Assembly (NCBI RefSeq): GCF_004006175.1
Contig: NZ_CP033219.1
Span: 3,162,001 to 3,226,000, forward strand
Reading direction: 5' to 3'
DNA length: 64,000 nt
Source of the DNA: Parasedimentitalea marina
Lineage (GTDB): Bacteria > Pseudomonadota > Alphaproteobacteria > Rhodobacterales > Rhodobacteraceae
The notes below the pieces were generated by a model, which did not search any database, was not told the origin of the DNA, and saw only the letters and a list, made by a program, of their open reading frames with translations. The position numbers and the translations under genes are program-made. Shown piece by piece: positions 37,191 through 46,398 of this stretch. Position 1 is the stretch's first letter, and every line of letters begins with the position of its first letter.

Positions 37191-38117
37191 ATGAGCACCA
37201 CAAACACCGACTCTCCCGCGCTGGCGGCCACTTTTATTCTAGCGGCGACCACTTTCATTGCCGGTACAATGCTGATAGCCAAGGCATTGGGCACCGATGT
37301 GCTGGGCACACCACTGCATCCCCTGCAAATCAGCCACGGACGTTTTATCTTCGCGTTTCTGGCCATTGCCACGGTTACGGCGGTGTTGCGGCCACGTCTG
37401 ACCCGACCAAGCTGGCGATTACACCTCGGGCGCACCTCTTTCGGCTGGGCTGGTGTATCGCTGATGTTTGCCTCCGTCGCCTATATCCCGTTGGCCGATG
37501 CAACGGCGATCACCTTTCTGAATCCGGTGTTTGGCATGATGCTGGCGATCCCACTGCTGGGCGAGAAGGTTGGCCCCTGGCGCTGGGGCGCTGCAGCTGT
37601 TGCCCTGATTGGGGCCATGGTCCTGCTGCGCCCGACGCCGGCCAGTTTTCAACCCGCAGCGCTGCTGGCGTTGGCGGCGGCGATGATCATGGGGCTTGAA
37701 CTGATTTTCATCAAGAAACTAGCCAACCGGGAATCACCCCTGCAGGTGCTGCTTATCAACAATACGATTGGCATGCTGATCGCCTCGGTGGCTGTTATCA
37801 CAGTGTGGCAGATGCCCAGCCCTGCGCAATGGGCCGCCCTGGTCACTTTGGGCGTGCTGATGGCATGTGCACAGGCCTGTTTCGTCAACGGAATGGCACG
37901 CGCCGATGCCTCGTTTGTGGCACCGTTCAGTTATGCCACGCTCATTTTCGCAGCGCTATATGATTTCCTAGGCTTTGGCGTCACCCCAGATACGGTGACC
38001 ATCCTGGGGGCCGCCGTGATCCTGACCGGGGCCGCCGTCTTGGCCTGGCGCGAAGGTCGGCAACGTCGTCCGATAGCGCCCGTTACGCCTTCAGACGATA
38101 CCCCGAACGCAGCATAG
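37191..38117 (+). CDS. DMT/EamA-family transporter
   Basis: A 308-residue inner-membrane protein with ten predicted helices in two EamA repeats. The first repeat ends around YIPLADATAITFLNPVFGMM and the second around ADASFVAPFSYATLIFAALY, the family's usual conserved segments. EamA proteins export metabolites or amino acids; the substrate is not known. CAGGGTT lies just before the ATG at 37191. Its last 35 bases overlap the end of the convergent ABC permease gene. Confidence 0.87.
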   Translation: MSTTNTDSPALAATFILAATTFIAGTMLIAKALGTDVLGTPLHPLQISHGRFIFAFLAIATVTAVLRPRLTRPSWRLHLGRTSFGWAGVSLMFASVAYIPLADATAITFLNPVFGMMLAIPLLGEKVGPWRWGAAAVALIGAMVLLRPTPASFQPAALLALAAAMIMGLELIFIKKLANRESPLQVLLINNTIGMLIASVAVITVWQMPSPAQWAALVTLGVLMACAQACFVNGMARADASFVAPFSYATLIFAALYDFLGFGVTPDTVTILGAAVILTGAAVLAWREGRQRRPIAPVTPSDDTPNAA

Positions 38118-38895
38118 CCCAACCCAGCAACCAGACCACAGCAGTCGCGCAACAACAGACCACCAGGCCAAGCCAGGGCGAGCTGTCCGAGGCGCCAATC
38201 ATACCGAATCGCACGCCGTCGATCAGGTAGAACACTGGGTTCAGATGTGTCAGCGTCTTCAACACCGGTGGCAATGCGGCAACGGAATAGAACGTGCCGG
38301 ATAGAAAGGCCAATGGAGTGATAATGAAATTGGTGATCGCCGCCATCTGATCAAATTTGTTGGCAAAAATCCCGGCGATGACACCCAATCCGCCCAAAAA
38401 CGAAGCCCCTAGGATCACAAAGACCAGAGTCACGCCTGGGTATGTCGGCCAAATACCAAGCGTCAGCCCAAGTCCCAGTGCAATGCCCAGCGCAACACAG
38501 ACGCCGCGCACGATAGCGCCCGCAAGATACCCCAGTAAAAGCTCCAGTCCAGACAGCGGTGGCATCAATGTATCAACGATATTTCCCTGTATTTTTGTGA
38601 TGGTGATCGACGACGACGTATTGGCAAAGGCGTTCTGGATCACCGTCATCATCATGATGCCCGGGGCCAGAAACGTCAGAAATGGGACCCCCATGACATC
38701 GCCACGACCCGGACCAATGGCTGTGTTAAAGATCAACAAAAACAACGCCGACGTGACCAAAGGTGCCAGTAGGGTCTGGGTCCAGACCACCAGAAACCGT
38801 TTGACTTCACGGCCTGCCATCGTGCGCAGTCCCAGCCAATTGACCCGGCCAAAGCGGCGCTCGCCCAAGCCAATGCGATACTCGGTGTCAGACAT
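38083..38895 (-). CDS. ABC-2 type transporter permease
   Basis: A 270-residue permease with about six membrane helices and the ABC-2 plan of YadH/NodJ-like proteins: MAGREVKRFLVVWTQTLLAP at the start, FLAPGIMMMTVIQNAFANTS, LLLGYLAGAIVRG, and TPLAFLSGTFYSVAALP. It needs a separate ATPase; none is adjacent. The KpsT ATPase at 43212 is 4 kb away, but this sequence does not look like KpsM. It converges on, and overlaps, the DMT gene by 35 bases. Confidence 0.86.
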   Translation of the reverse strand: MSDTEYRIGLGERRFGRVNWLGLRTMAGREVKRFLVVWTQTLLAPLVTSALFLLIFNTAIGPGRGDVMGVPFLTFLAPGIMMMTVIQNAFANTSSSITITKIQGNIVDTLMPPLSGLELLLGYLAGAIVRGVCVALGIALGLGLTLGIWPTYPGVTLVFVILGASFLGGLGVIAGIFANKFDQMAAITNFIITPLAFLSGTFYSVAALPPVLKTLTHLNPVFYLIDGVRFGMIGASDSSPWLGLVVCCCATAVVWLLGWAMLRSGYRLKA

Positions 38896-39053
38896 AGATA
38901 GCTCCGGTTGCTGTGTCCGGTCTGCATAACCCCTGTGCCGTCAGGTGCAAGACGGCTTGTAACTCGCGCCGCAGTGGCTAGAATAGGGACAGATATGAAT
39001 ACTATGGCGGCCGCAGGTTTCTTGGGGCCGCTTTTAGCTTGGAAAGGCAAGAT

Positions 39054-39638
39054 ATGTCCTGGACAGACGAGCGCGTTGAACTGCTCAAGAAAATGTGGGG
39101 CGAGGGTCAGTCGGCCAGTCAGATCGCCAAAGAACTGGGCGGCGTCACTCGCAATGCGGTGATCGGCAAGGTGCACCGGTTGGGCCTGTCCAACCGCAAT
39201 TCCACTGGCGCTGCCAAAGCAGCCGAGCCCAAGGAAAAGCCAGCGGTCGCGGCCAAGCCCAAAGTGCCACCCAAGGTACAGCCCAAAACCGAGCCTGCCC
39301 GCCCGATCCCACCTGCGCAGCCCAAGTCCGCTGACAGCAAACCCAATCTGCCTGCGCGCAAGCAGATTATTCCGGCTGGTCAACCGCTGCCACCGCAGCC
39401 CTCGGCCAATGAGATCAGCCCAGAGGCGCTGGCCAAGGTCAACGAAGTCGAGAAGAAGGCAAAACGCCTGTCGCTGATGGACCTGACCGAGCGCACCTGC
39501 AAATGGCCGGTAGGCGACCCCGCAACCGAGGACTTCTGGTTCTGTGGTCTGTCCGTTCAACAGGGCAAACCCTATTGCGAAGCCCATGTTGGCGTTGCCT
39601 TCCAACCGATGAGTGCACGGCGCGATCGTAAACGCTGA
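39054..39638 (+). CDS. gcrA: Cell-cycle regulator GcrA
   Basis: GcrA is the alphaproteobacterial sigma70-associated factor that activates genes at GANTC sites methylated by CcrM. The 194-residue protein has the DNA-binding domain MSWTDERVELLKKMWGEG and NAVIGKVHRLGLSNR, a Lys/Pro/Ala-rich linker of about 100 residues (residues 55-130), and the C-terminal sigma2-binding domain with LTERTCKWPVGDP, FWFCGL and GKPYCEAH. The linker is somewhat long. The start at 39054 is set by AAAGG and by family similarity. A terminator follows. Confidence 0.94.
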   Translation: MSWTDERVELLKKMWGEGQSASQIAKELGGVTRNAVIGKVHRLGLSNRNSTGAAKAAEPKEKPAVAAKPKVPPKVQPKTEPARPIPPAQPKSADSKPNLPARKQIIPAGQPLPPQPSANEISPEALAKVNEVEKKAKRLSLMDLTERTCKWPVGDPATEDFWFCGLSVQQGKPYCEAHVGVAFQPMSARRDRKR

Positions 39639-39658
39639 ACCGATCAGCATAACAACGC

Positions 39659-39694
39659 AATAGCGCCCCGGACTCTGCAGTTCGGGGCGCTATT
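39659..39694 (+). terminator. Terminator of gcrA
   Basis: AATAGCGCCCCGGA pairs with TTCGGGGCGCTATT (one mismatch) around the loop CTCTGCAG. The stem is strong, and its outer A/T pairs lead into TGCGCTTT. Confidence 0.8.
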
Positions 39695-39777
39695 GCGCTT
39701 TAACAGACCACGTCTGGCAATAAACAGACGTCAGACGCTGCCCGGCAAAACCGCCGCGCCAGTCAAAAACACTTTGA

Positions 39778-40296
39778 TCACCCTTTATCAGGGGCCGCTG
39801 ACGTAAAGTTGGGGATTGTGCTGGCCGAGGCATCGCTGCCCTCAATCCCTGGCCAATTTCCTTCGGCCAAGTTGATATTTCCAGGAATGTCTTCTTCCCA
39901 GAACCCTGTCACCACAGTGGTAATGTTCAGGTACAGCTTATCATCAACGATACGCCACAAATTGGGGTTGCCCGGCACCTTGCCCCCCTTGGACACGCCA
40001 TAGGCACAGTGCCCATCGTATTCTGGCACGTAATACGCGGGGTTTTCCAGGAACTTGGCGCGATTTTCCTCGGTCGAGAAGGCAAAAGTGGCATCGTTAT
40101 ATTCCGCGGTGATACTGGCCTGTCCTGCCACGCCTGCAGTTTGCTGAGTGCCGATCGCATTTGACGCAAGGTCACGATAGGCAACGACATCGTAGCCCGA
40201 CACAGCAAAGCCAGTTTCATCGATATATTGTTCACCCGCAAAAGCAGGTAATCCAAGGGTCATTGCAGCGGCGGCCGCAAGGAAAAATCGTGTCAT
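39778..40296 (-). CDS. YHS-domain periplasmic protein
   Basis: A 172-residue protein with a signal peptide (MTRFFLAAAAAMTLGLPAFA). The YHS-type core is GFAVSGYDVVAYR, FSTEENRAKFLENPAYYVPE and YDGHCAYGVSKGGKVPGNP. YHS domains bind metals such as copper in related proteins; function in this secreted form is unknown. AGAGGATG lies 7 bases before the ATG at 40296. It diverges from the glutathione transferase gene over 309 bases. Confidence 0.85.
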   Translation of the reverse strand: MTRFFLAAAAAMTLGLPAFAGEQYIDETGFAVSGYDVVAYRDLASNAIGTQQTAGVAGQASITAEYNDATFAFSTEENRAKFLENPAYYVPEYDGHCAYGVSKGGKVPGNPNLWRIVDDKLYLNITTVVTGFWEEDIPGNINLAEGNWPGIEGSDASASTIPNFTSAAPDKG

Positions 40297-40605
40297 CAGG
40301 TCATCCTCTCGCAGATGGTAGTTCTCTGTTTCACCGACAACTACGCCGGATTGCGGATCACAATATGCACTCTGGCTTCGATGCGAAGGGGGGCTCACGC
40401 CTCTGTGTCCATTCACCAGCCGATGTGATCCAAACCGGATAAATGTTTCAATTTGACCGATCGGTCATTGGAATTTCCCAAATGCATCTTAAGTCTGCAA
40501 TTGTGTGAACCATATACGACCGTGCAAAATCTGGGCGACACTGCAATTATGCACAAGAATTGCTAGATGCGACCCAAACAAGACAACTAGGACAAGGCCC
40601 AACAG
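40297..40605. other. 309-base divergent intergenic stretch
   Basis: It holds the promoters of the YHS-protein gene and of the glutathione transferase. TTTGACCGATCGGTCATTGG at 40451-40470 contains the palindrome TGACCGATCGGTCA, a perfect 14-base inverted repeat and a typical TetR-family operator shape. No other feature is seen. Confidence 0.55.
40454..40467. promoter_or_regulatory. Perfect palindrome upstream of the glutathione transferase gene
   Basis: TGACCGATCGGTCA is a perfect inverted repeat. ACCGATCGGT cores are typical of TetR-family operators, and the site lies about 140 bases before the transferase start, in the region shared with the YHS gene. No TetR gene is present in the window. 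Repression of one or both genes through this site is inferred. Confidence 0.5.
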
Positions 40606-41481
40606 ATGAGTGATACTTCTTATACACCGGCAAAAGTCTGGACTTGGAATCAAGAAAGCGGCGGTACGTTCGCCTCGATCAACCGTCCTGTGGCTGGTGC
40701 GACCCATGACAAAGACCTGCCCGTAGGCAAACATCCAATGCAGCTTTACTCGCTGGCGACACCCAATGGGGTCAAAGTCACAGTGATGCTGGAAGAACTG
40801 CTGGCGCTGGGCCACACAGGTGCAGAGTATGACGCCTGGTTGATCAACATTGGCGAAGGCGACCAGTTCAGTTCTGGCTTTGTCAACGTCAACCCAAACT
40901 CCAAAATCCCAGCCCTGATGGATCACAGCGGTGACACCCCATTGCGGGTGTTTGAGTCCGCTTCGATGATGATGCACCTGGCCGAAAAATTTGACGCCTT
41001 CCTGCCAAAATCGGGTCCGGAGCGGACCGAGGTGATGAGCTGGCTGTTCTGGCAGATGGGCAGCGCGCCGTATCTTGGCGGTGGCTTTGGCCATTTTTAC
41101 GCTTATGCGCCGGAAAAATGGGAATATCCTATTAACCGCTTCGCGATGGAGGCCAAACGGCAGTTGGATGTGCTGGACCGTCAACTGGCGGAGCGCGAAT
41201 ACATCGCCGGTGGCGCCTACAGCATTGCCGATATGGCAATCTGGGCCTGGTATGGCCAACTGGTTCTGGGCCGTCTGTATGACGCGGCTGAATTCCTGGA
41301 TGTAGAGAGCTACACCCATGTGATGCGTTGGGCCAAGGCCATCGATGCCCGCCCGGCCGTGAGCCGTGGCCGCATGGTAAACCGCGCCTTTGGCGAGCTG
41401 CATACCCAATTGCGTGAACGTCATGATGCGTCGGATTTTGACACCCGCACCCAGGACAAGCTGGAAACAGCCGCCGAATGA
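40606..41481 (+). CDS. yghU: Glutathione-dependent disulfide-bond oxidoreductase (YghU-type GST)
   Basis: A 291-residue Nu-class glutathione transferase. The N-terminal part WTWNQESGGTFASINRPVAG is diagnostic of YghU. A thioredoxin domain follows (MQLYSLATPNGVKVTVMLEE, then NPNSKIPAL and FESASMMMHLAEKF), and an all-helical domain ends GRMVNRAFGEL. YghU-type enzymes bind two glutathiones and reduce disulfides and peroxides. It is cytoplasmic. A TetR-like operator palindrome precedes it and a hairpin follows. Confidence 0.94.
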   Translation: MSDTSYTPAKVWTWNQESGGTFASINRPVAGATHDKDLPVGKHPMQLYSLATPNGVKVTVMLEELLALGHTGAEYDAWLINIGEGDQFSSGFVNVNPNSKIPALMDHSGDTPLRVFESASMMMHLAEKFDAFLPKSGPERTEVMSWLFWQMGSAPYLGGGFGHFYAYAPEKWEYPINRFAMEAKRQLDVLDRQLAEREYIAGGAYSIADMAIWAWYGQLVLGRLYDAAEFLDVESYTHVMRWAKAIDARPAVSRGRMVNRAFGELHTQLRERHDASDFDTRTQDKLETAAE

Positions 41482-41488
41482 TCCACTG

Positions 41489-41512
41489 CTGCCCGGCGGC
41501 TTCGTCGGGCAG
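41489..41512 (+). terminator. Hairpin behind the glutathione transferase gene
   Basis: CTGCCCGGCG pairs with CGTCGGGCAG (one G-T-like mismatch) around loop GCTT. There is no T tract on the plus strand, so its strength as a terminator is doubtful. It lies between two convergent genes. Confidence 0.4.
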
Positions 41513-41533
41513 CTCCCCAACACATGGTGGGAT

Positions 41534-42325
41534 CTACTTCAGCAAGGGTGGCTTGTCCGGATTGCTACCGGGAATTTCCGGCTGATAGAGTTTTGGCTCT
41601 TCCGGTTGTGGTAAATCAAACCGCAATCCGACCTTATCCAGTTTCGCGGTCATCGCATCCGTGCTGGCAAAGAACCCCACATCCATCGCGCCTGCCTCGA
41701 TCCCTGAAAAGGTCAGCGCCTCGCCCGCCGCCTTGGCCAGCGCCGACTGCGCCGCCTCCGTTGCATCGACAAAGCCCAGCAAATGCCCCTGCCCGCCTCC
41801 GGCATAACGAACACTGACCAGATAGGCCGAAACAGCCAGACCCGTAGCCGTTGCCAGTTTGCTATCCAAAGCTGTCAAAAGAACTTCGGGCAGACCCGCC
41901 GGCGGCAGGATCTCAGAAATCGCAGCTTCAACTTGGTCCGGACGATGCTCCAGTGTCTGGTGCAGCCAGGACACGGCCTCGGCTGGGATCAGAATGGAGG
42001 ACGGGGCCACCTCGAGGTTCAACCCCAGGCCAATACCCTGCCCCGCCAGCATCTGTGCCACCACTCGCCCGGACAGAGCCGCGTAAGGCACAACCCGGTC
42101 GGCGAATTGCGCCAACCGCTCTTCGCGGTCAAACAACAATACAAATGTGCCATCGGCCAGCTCAAACATCTCGGGCGAGATATTGCCGTCTTCGGCTTCT
42201 TTGGTCAGCATCAGGAAGAGTTCAGAATCCGCCAGTCGTTCATAGAACCGCAACCGTGCGCCATCGTCGTCAGGCGCGGCGGTCATCGCGGCATGGGCGC
42301 TGTCCAGCGCGGTGGTCTCGGTCAT
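41534..42325 (-). CDS. SseB N-terminal-domain protein
   Basis: A 263-residue cytoplasmic protein. The first half fits the SseB N-terminal domain: LRFYERLADSELFLML, MFELADGTFVLLFDREERL, then PYAALSGRVVAQMLAGQ and NLEVAPSSILIPAEAVSWL. The second half continues with a C-terminal domain seen in this protein group and ends with a Pro-rich tail. The molecular role is not established. Its ATG overlaps the stop codon of the glycosylase-family gene by four bases (ATGA), which suggests translational coupling. Confidence 0.83.
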   Translation of the reverse strand: MTETTALDSAHAAMTAAPDDDGARLRFYERLADSELFLMLTKEAEDGNISPEMFELADGTFVLLFDREERLAQFADRVVPYAALSGRVVAQMLAGQGIGLGLNLEVAPSSILIPAEAVSWLHQTLEHRPDQVEAAISEILPPAGLPEVLLTALDSKLATATGLAVSAYLVSVRYAGGGQGHLLGFVDATEAAQSALAKAAGEALTFSGIEAGAMDVGFFASTDAMTAKLDKVGLRFDLPQPEEPKLYQPEIPGSNPDKPPLLK

Positions 42326-42915
42326 TTCAGCACCTCTTTCACCCGGGCACGCAGATCCGGCAACAGCTCTGCCTCGAACCAGGGGTTTTTCTTTAACCAC
42401 CCGGTATTGCGCCAGGAGGGATGTGGCAAGGGAAACAGCTGCGGCGCATGATCCCGCCAGCCCCGCACCAGATCATTGACCGGTGTTTTCACCCCCAAAT
42501 GAAAGCGCTGCGCATGGGCGCCGACCAAGACTGTCAGGTCCACCCTGGGCAATTGTGCCATGACCCGGTGATGCCATGTTCGGTGGCACAGGGCAGGTGG
42601 CGGCAGATCACTGCCCTTGTCATTGTATCCGGGAAAACAAAACCCCATGGGCACCACAGCCACACGGTTCTTGTCATAAAACGCTGATGCATCAAGCCCC
42701 AACCAATCGCGCAGCCGATCCCCTGAGGCATCGGCGAAGGGACGGCCACTTTCCTGCACGCGGGCCCCCGGTGCCTGACCGGCAATCAGGATCCGGGCAG
42801 AGGGCCGAAACCAAACCACTGGCCTTGGATCATGTGCCGTTGCGGTGGCTGCAAATCGATCTGCACATAATCTGCAGGCGCGGATTTCAGCCTTTAAATC
42901 GCCACTTCGGCCCAC
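42322..42915 (-). CDS. Uracil-DNA glycosylase family protein
   Basis: A 197-residue member of the UDG superfamily. ILIAGQAPGARVQESGRPF matches the GxxPG...G.PF active-site loop, LPPPALCHRTW and LTVLVGAHA follow, and LPHPSWRNTGW is the HPS-x-RN motif. The first cysteines CRLC at residues 14-17 are seen in the group that includes 4Fe-4S UDGs, but the full four-cysteine set is not obvious. GTG start with GGAG upstream. It would remove uracil or a related base. Co-transcribed with the SseB-like gene. Confidence 0.82.
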   Translation of the reverse strand: MGRSGDLKAEIRACRLCADRFAATATAHDPRPVVWFRPSARILIAGQAPGARVQESGRPFADASGDRLRDWLGLDASAFYDKNRVAVVPMGFCFPGYNDKGSDLPPPALCHRTWHHRVMAQLPRVDLTVLVGAHAQRFHLGVKTPVNDLVRGWRDHAPQLFPLPHPSWRNTGWLKKNPWFEAELLPDLRARVKEVLK

Positions 42916-43052
42916 AGTTCAACGCTCCACTTACGGTCATTGTCGCCTTATCGGAAACAATCGACATCTCGTTTCAAGCGCAAGCAGGGCGGAAAATACC
43001 TTGCTGGCCTGGACTTTCTCTCACTTCACCCGCGATTATGGTTAATAGGCCA

Positions 43053-43082
43053 TTGATAAACTATGCTACAATTCGACATAAT
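43053..43082 (+). promoter_or_regulatory. Predicted sigma70 promoter of the capsule operon
   Basis: TTGATA and CATAAT are separated by 18 bases in an A+T-rich patch 130 bases before kpsT. It is the best promoter-like match in the 296-base gap behind the glycosylase-family gene. It is a visual match only. Confidence 0.4.
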
Positions 43083-43211
43083 ATAGCCAAATTGGCCAGG
43101 TAAGCCGTTAACACTCCTCTGATATGGAGGGGAAAGGTGCCACGTCACCTATATTATCAACCGTGAGAAGAGCCCCGAACTAAGGGCCGAGCGGGCAGCA
43201 CCGGAACTTCG

Positions 43212-43871
43212 ATGATTGAATTTTCAAATGTCAGCAAGTCCTTTTGGACTGGAAGTCAATACAAGGTGATCCTGGATAAGGTCTCCTTTCGTGTTGAGCT
43301 GGGCAAGTCTTTAGGTGTGCTGGCGCCCAATGGCACTGGGAAAACAACTCTGATCAATATGATGGCCGGATTGGAAAAACCCGACGAAGGAAGAATTCTG
43401 CGATCCAGCAAGGTTTCTTTTCCGCTCGGCTTTATGGGCGGCGTGGTCTCCCGCCTATCTGCCTTTGAGAATTCCCGATATATTGCAAAACTTTATGGCC
43501 TGGACCCAGACTACGTCGAGGCCTATTGCCGGTGGCTGTGTGGATTGGGCGAGTATTTCGACCAACCTGTGGGAACCTATTCTTCTGGCATGCGCTCCCG
43601 GTTCAGCTTCTCGTTGATGCTGGCGCTGGACTTCGATATCTATCTGATTGACGAAGGCATGCCGGGCACCACTGACGTTGAGTTCAACAAAAAGGCAGGC
43701 GCCATTCTAGAAGAGCGGCTGCAGACCACGACCATCATTATCGTCTCACATCAGGCCCAGACGCTTGAGAAATTCGCCCGTTCGGCCGCCGTGCTGCTGG
43801 AAGGGCACCTGCACATGTTTGAAACCTTGGAAGAAGCGAAACAGTTGTATGACTACGAAACCCAAGGCTAA
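43212..43871 (+). CDS. kpsT: Capsule polysaccharide ABC exporter, ATPase subunit (KpsT)
   Basis: A 219-residue ATPase of the group 2 capsule exporter. Walker A is GVLAPNGTGKTT, the signature region is YSSGMRSRFSFSL (SSGM, typical of KpsT, in place of LSGGQ), and Walker B is FDIYLIDEGMP. The H-loop is IIIVSHQAQT. It powers export of lipid-linked polysaccharide across the inner membrane with KpsM, which is not encoded nearby. It is the first gene of a four-gene cluster, and kpsE begins inside its last 23 bases. Confidence 0.92.
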   Translation: MIEFSNVSKSFWTGSQYKVILDKVSFRVELGKSLGVLAPNGTGKTTLINMMAGLEKPDEGRILRSSKVSFPLGFMGGVVSRLSAFENSRYIAKLYGLDPDYVEAYCRWLCGLGEYFDQPVGTYSSGMRSRFSFSLMLALDFDIYLIDEGMPGTTDVEFNKKAGAILEERLQTTTIIIVSHQAQTLEKFARSAAVLLEGHLHMFETLEEAKQLYDYETQG

Positions 43872-45537
43872 AAAATTCCGCATCCGCCGCAATCCGGAAG
43901 CCCCCGGTGCCGCACCTGCGAGCGCTGAGCCCGTCGCCCGTCCGGTAGACCCTGCCCAGGTGCGACCCGCACGGGCCAGATCAGTGCCCGGCCCAGAGGC
44001 TGAAGCGGCCGCTGCCTCGGCGCAGATGCAAGCAGGTCCCGACACGCAATCACCGATCAGCGGTCAGGTCAGTTCAGCCCATGAAATCGGCGTAGAAACT
44101 GACATTGACGCCATTCGCCGCGAAGGGCTGACGGGTCGTCAATTGCGGATGGCGCGTCGTGTGGCGCAAAAGTACAAACTGCCTGCGACCTCGGATTTTG
44201 ACGCGGTCCGTCTGCTGCGGGCACAGGGTATCGATCCGTTCAAACGATCTAACATGCTGGAGCTTGTGGTTCCGCAAAACAAAATTCCTGCCGACGGCAT
44301 TCATGGTGCCCCTGGCGACGTACAGCTGCCTCAGACCGTACCAGCAGCCAAAACCACCCTGCCCTCAACCGAGATGAGCCCGGCAGAGCGGCGCAATCGT
44401 GACATTCAAACCATCCAGCGTGATATCAGCAATCGCCGTCGCCGAAAATTGGCGCTGCTGATGGCTCGGCTGGCGTTTTTTGTCATGTTGCCAACGATCC
44501 TGACGGGATATTATTTCTACGCTGTTGCAACGCCAATGTATGCCGCCAAGTCTGAATTCTTAATCCTGAAGGCCGACAATTCCGGTGGTGCAGGTTTGGG
44601 CGGGCTGCTCAGCGGCACCCAGTTTGCCACCAGCCAGGATTCCATCGCTGTGCAAAGCTTCTTGCAGTCTAAAGAGGCCATGTTGCGACTGGACCGGGAT
44701 ATTGGTTTTAAATCTCACTTCTCGCAGGACTGGATCGATCCGATTCAGCGCCTGAACCCCGAGCCCACCAACGAAGAAGCCTATAAAACCTATTCCCGCA
44801 ACGTCACCATTGGCTATGATCCCACCGAAGGGGTCATCCGGATGGAAGTGTCCGCTGCCGACCCCGAAGTCTCGGCGCAATTCGCGCAGAATCTGATCAC
44901 ATACGCCGAAGATATGGTGAATGAGCTATCCAGCGCGAAACGCGAAAATCAGATGCTGGATGCTGAATCCGCAATGGAAAACGCCGAGTTTCAGCGCCGC
45001 TCTGCCCAAGAATCATTGGTGCGACTGCAGCAGCAGGGCTCGGTCCTGGATCCCGAAGGCTTGATCGTGTCCCTGCGCTCGCAGATCAGCACCTTTGAGG
45101 TCCAAGTGCAGGAAAACGAACTGGAACTGGCAGCATTGCTGGACAACGCGCGCCCCAACAAGGCCAAGGTCGCTGGTACCCGTGCCGATATAGCACGGCT
45201 GCAAGCTGTTATTGACCGGTTGAACCAACGCATGCTTGACGCCTCTGCAGGCGAAAACTCGCTGGCCAGCCTTAGTGTGCAGATTCAGATGGCGCAGGCT
45301 GATCTTGCGACTCGTGACCTGATGTTGCAATCAGCCCTGCAACAGGTTGAACAGACCCGCATGGAGGCCAACCGCCAGGTACGCTACCTGACCACTGCCG
45401 TCCGCCCCGTCCCAAGCCAGGATGCCTCTTATCCACGGAAATTTGAAAATACGATTTTGGCTTTCCTGATTTTTTCCGGTATCTATCTGATGTTCTCGCT
45501 CACAGCGTCCATCCTTCGCGAACAGGTTTCATCGTAA
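43849..45537 (+). CDS. kpsE: Capsule polysaccharide export protein (KpsE/Wzz-like)
   Basis: A 562-residue inner-membrane protein of the polysaccharide co-polymerase class. Residues 1-195 are cytoplasmic, basic and Pro/Ala-rich, with a folded-looking segment [20 protein letters not shown] and [18 protein letters not shown] first membrane helix lies at about 201-224 ([20 protein letters not shown]), a long periplasmic coiled coil follows, and a second helix lies near 537-556 ([20 protein letters not shown]). It links the ABC exporter to the outer-membrane channel. It is about 180 residues longer than E. coli KpsE. The start at 43849 overlaps kpsT. Confidence 0.87.
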   Translation: MTTKPKAKKFRIRRNPEAPGAAPASAEPVARPVDPAQVRPARARSVPGPEAEAAAASAQMQAGPDTQSPISGQVSSAHEIGVETDIDAIRREGLTGRQLRMARRVAQKYKLPATSDFDAVRLLRAQGIDPFKRSNMLELVVPQNKIPADGIHGAPGDVQLPQTVPAAKTTLPSTEMSPAERRNRDIQTIQRDISNRRRRKLALLMARLAFFVMLPTILTGYYFYAVATPMYAAKSEFLILKADNSGGAGLGGLLSGTQFATSQDSIAVQSFLQSKEAMLRLDRDIGFKSHFSQDWIDPIQRLNPEPTNEEAYKTYSRNVTIGYDPTEGVIRMEVSAADPEVSAQFAQNLITYAEDMVNELSSAKRENQMLDAESAMENAEFQRRSAQESLVRLQQQGSVLDPEGLIVSLRSQISTFEVQVQENELELAALLDNARPNKAKVAGTRADIARLQAVIDRLNQRMLDASAGENSLASLSVQIQMAQADLATRDLMLQSALQQVEQTRMEANRQVRYLTTAVRPVPSQDASYPRKFENTILAFLIFSGIYLMFSLTASILREQVSS

Positions 45538-45541
45538 TCTC

Positions 45542-46375
45542 ATGAAAAATATTCAAGTCGCCGACCTTACTATCGGCAATGACCGCCCATTGACCCTTAT
45601 TGCTGGCCCGTGCCAATTGGAAAGTGCTGATCATGCGCAGATGATCGCAGGCAAAATGAAAGAGGCCTGCGACGCCGTTGGCGCACAATATGTATTCAAG
45701 GCCTCATACGACAAGGCCAACCGCACCTCGATCAGCGGTGTTCGTGGACCGGGCATGGATGAAGGTCTTGCAATGCTCGACAGTGTCAAACAGGCCATCG
45801 GAGTGCCGGTTCTAACGGATGTCCATACCGCCGAGCAATGTGTCCCGACCGCTGCCGTCTGCGATATCCTGCAGATCCCGGCTTTGCTGTGTCGTCAGAC
45901 CGACCTGCTGCTGGCTGCGGCTGAAACCGGCGCCGCCATCAATGTCAAAAAGGGTCAATTTCTGGCCCCCTGGGACATGGTCAATATCGTCACCAAAATC
46001 GAGAGCACCGGCAATCACCGCATCTTGCTAACCGAACGCGGCACCTCGTTTGGCTACAATGCTTTGGTCACCGACATGCGGTCACTGCCGCAGATGGGGG
46101 CCACTGGCTATCCGGTTGTGATGGACGCCACCCACTCGGTTCAGCAACCTGCCGGCCTAGGTGGCTCAACCGGTGGCCAACGCGAGTTCGCACCGGTTAT
46201 GGCCCGCGCCGCTGCCGCTATCGGTGTGGGGGCCATTTTCATCGAGACCCACGAGGACCCAGACCGTTCACCATCCGACGGCCCCAACATGATCTATCTC
46301 GATCAAATGCCACAATTGATCGAAACCCTGATGGCTTTTGACGCTTTGGCCAAAGCCAACCCAATGACCTTTTAA
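45542..46375 (+). CDS. kdsA: 3-deoxy-8-phosphooctulonate synthase (Kdo-8-P synthase)
   Basis: A 277-residue enzyme that condenses arabinose 5-phosphate and PEP to Kdo 8-phosphate, for lipopolysaccharide and the Kdo linker of group 2 capsules. [10 protein letters not shown] opens the barrel, [18 protein letters not shown] and [10 protein letters not shown] follow, and [10 protein letters not shown] and FIETHEDPD close it. The Cys of AGPCQLES is present where metal-dependent KdsA forms keep Cys; the metal class cannot be settled from this alone. It begins 4 bases after the kpsE stop codon. Confidence 0.96.
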   Translation: MKNIQVADLTIGNDRPLTLIAGPCQLESADHAQMIAGKMKEACDAVGAQYVFKASYDKANRTSISGVRGPGMDEGLAMLDSVKQAIGVPVLTDVHTAEQCVPTAAVCDILQIPALLCRQTDLLLAAAETGAAINVKKGQFLAPWDMVNIVTKIESTGNHRILLTERGTSFGYNALVTDMRSLPQMGATGYPVVMDATHSVQQPAGLGGSTGGQREFAPVMARAAAAIGVGAIFIETHEDPDRSPSDGPNMIYLDQMPQLIETLMAFDALAKANPMTF

Positions 46376-46398
46376 TTTAGCGTATAAGAGTTTTCCTG

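Noticed and set aside
38083..38895. KpsM for the permease beside the DMT gene
   Set aside because: The sequence follows YadH/NodJ-like proteins, and it is 4 kb from kpsT on the opposite strand.
40489..41523. A 344-codon minus-strand frame opposite the YghU-type gene
   Set aside because: Shadow of the transferase; no conserved motifs.
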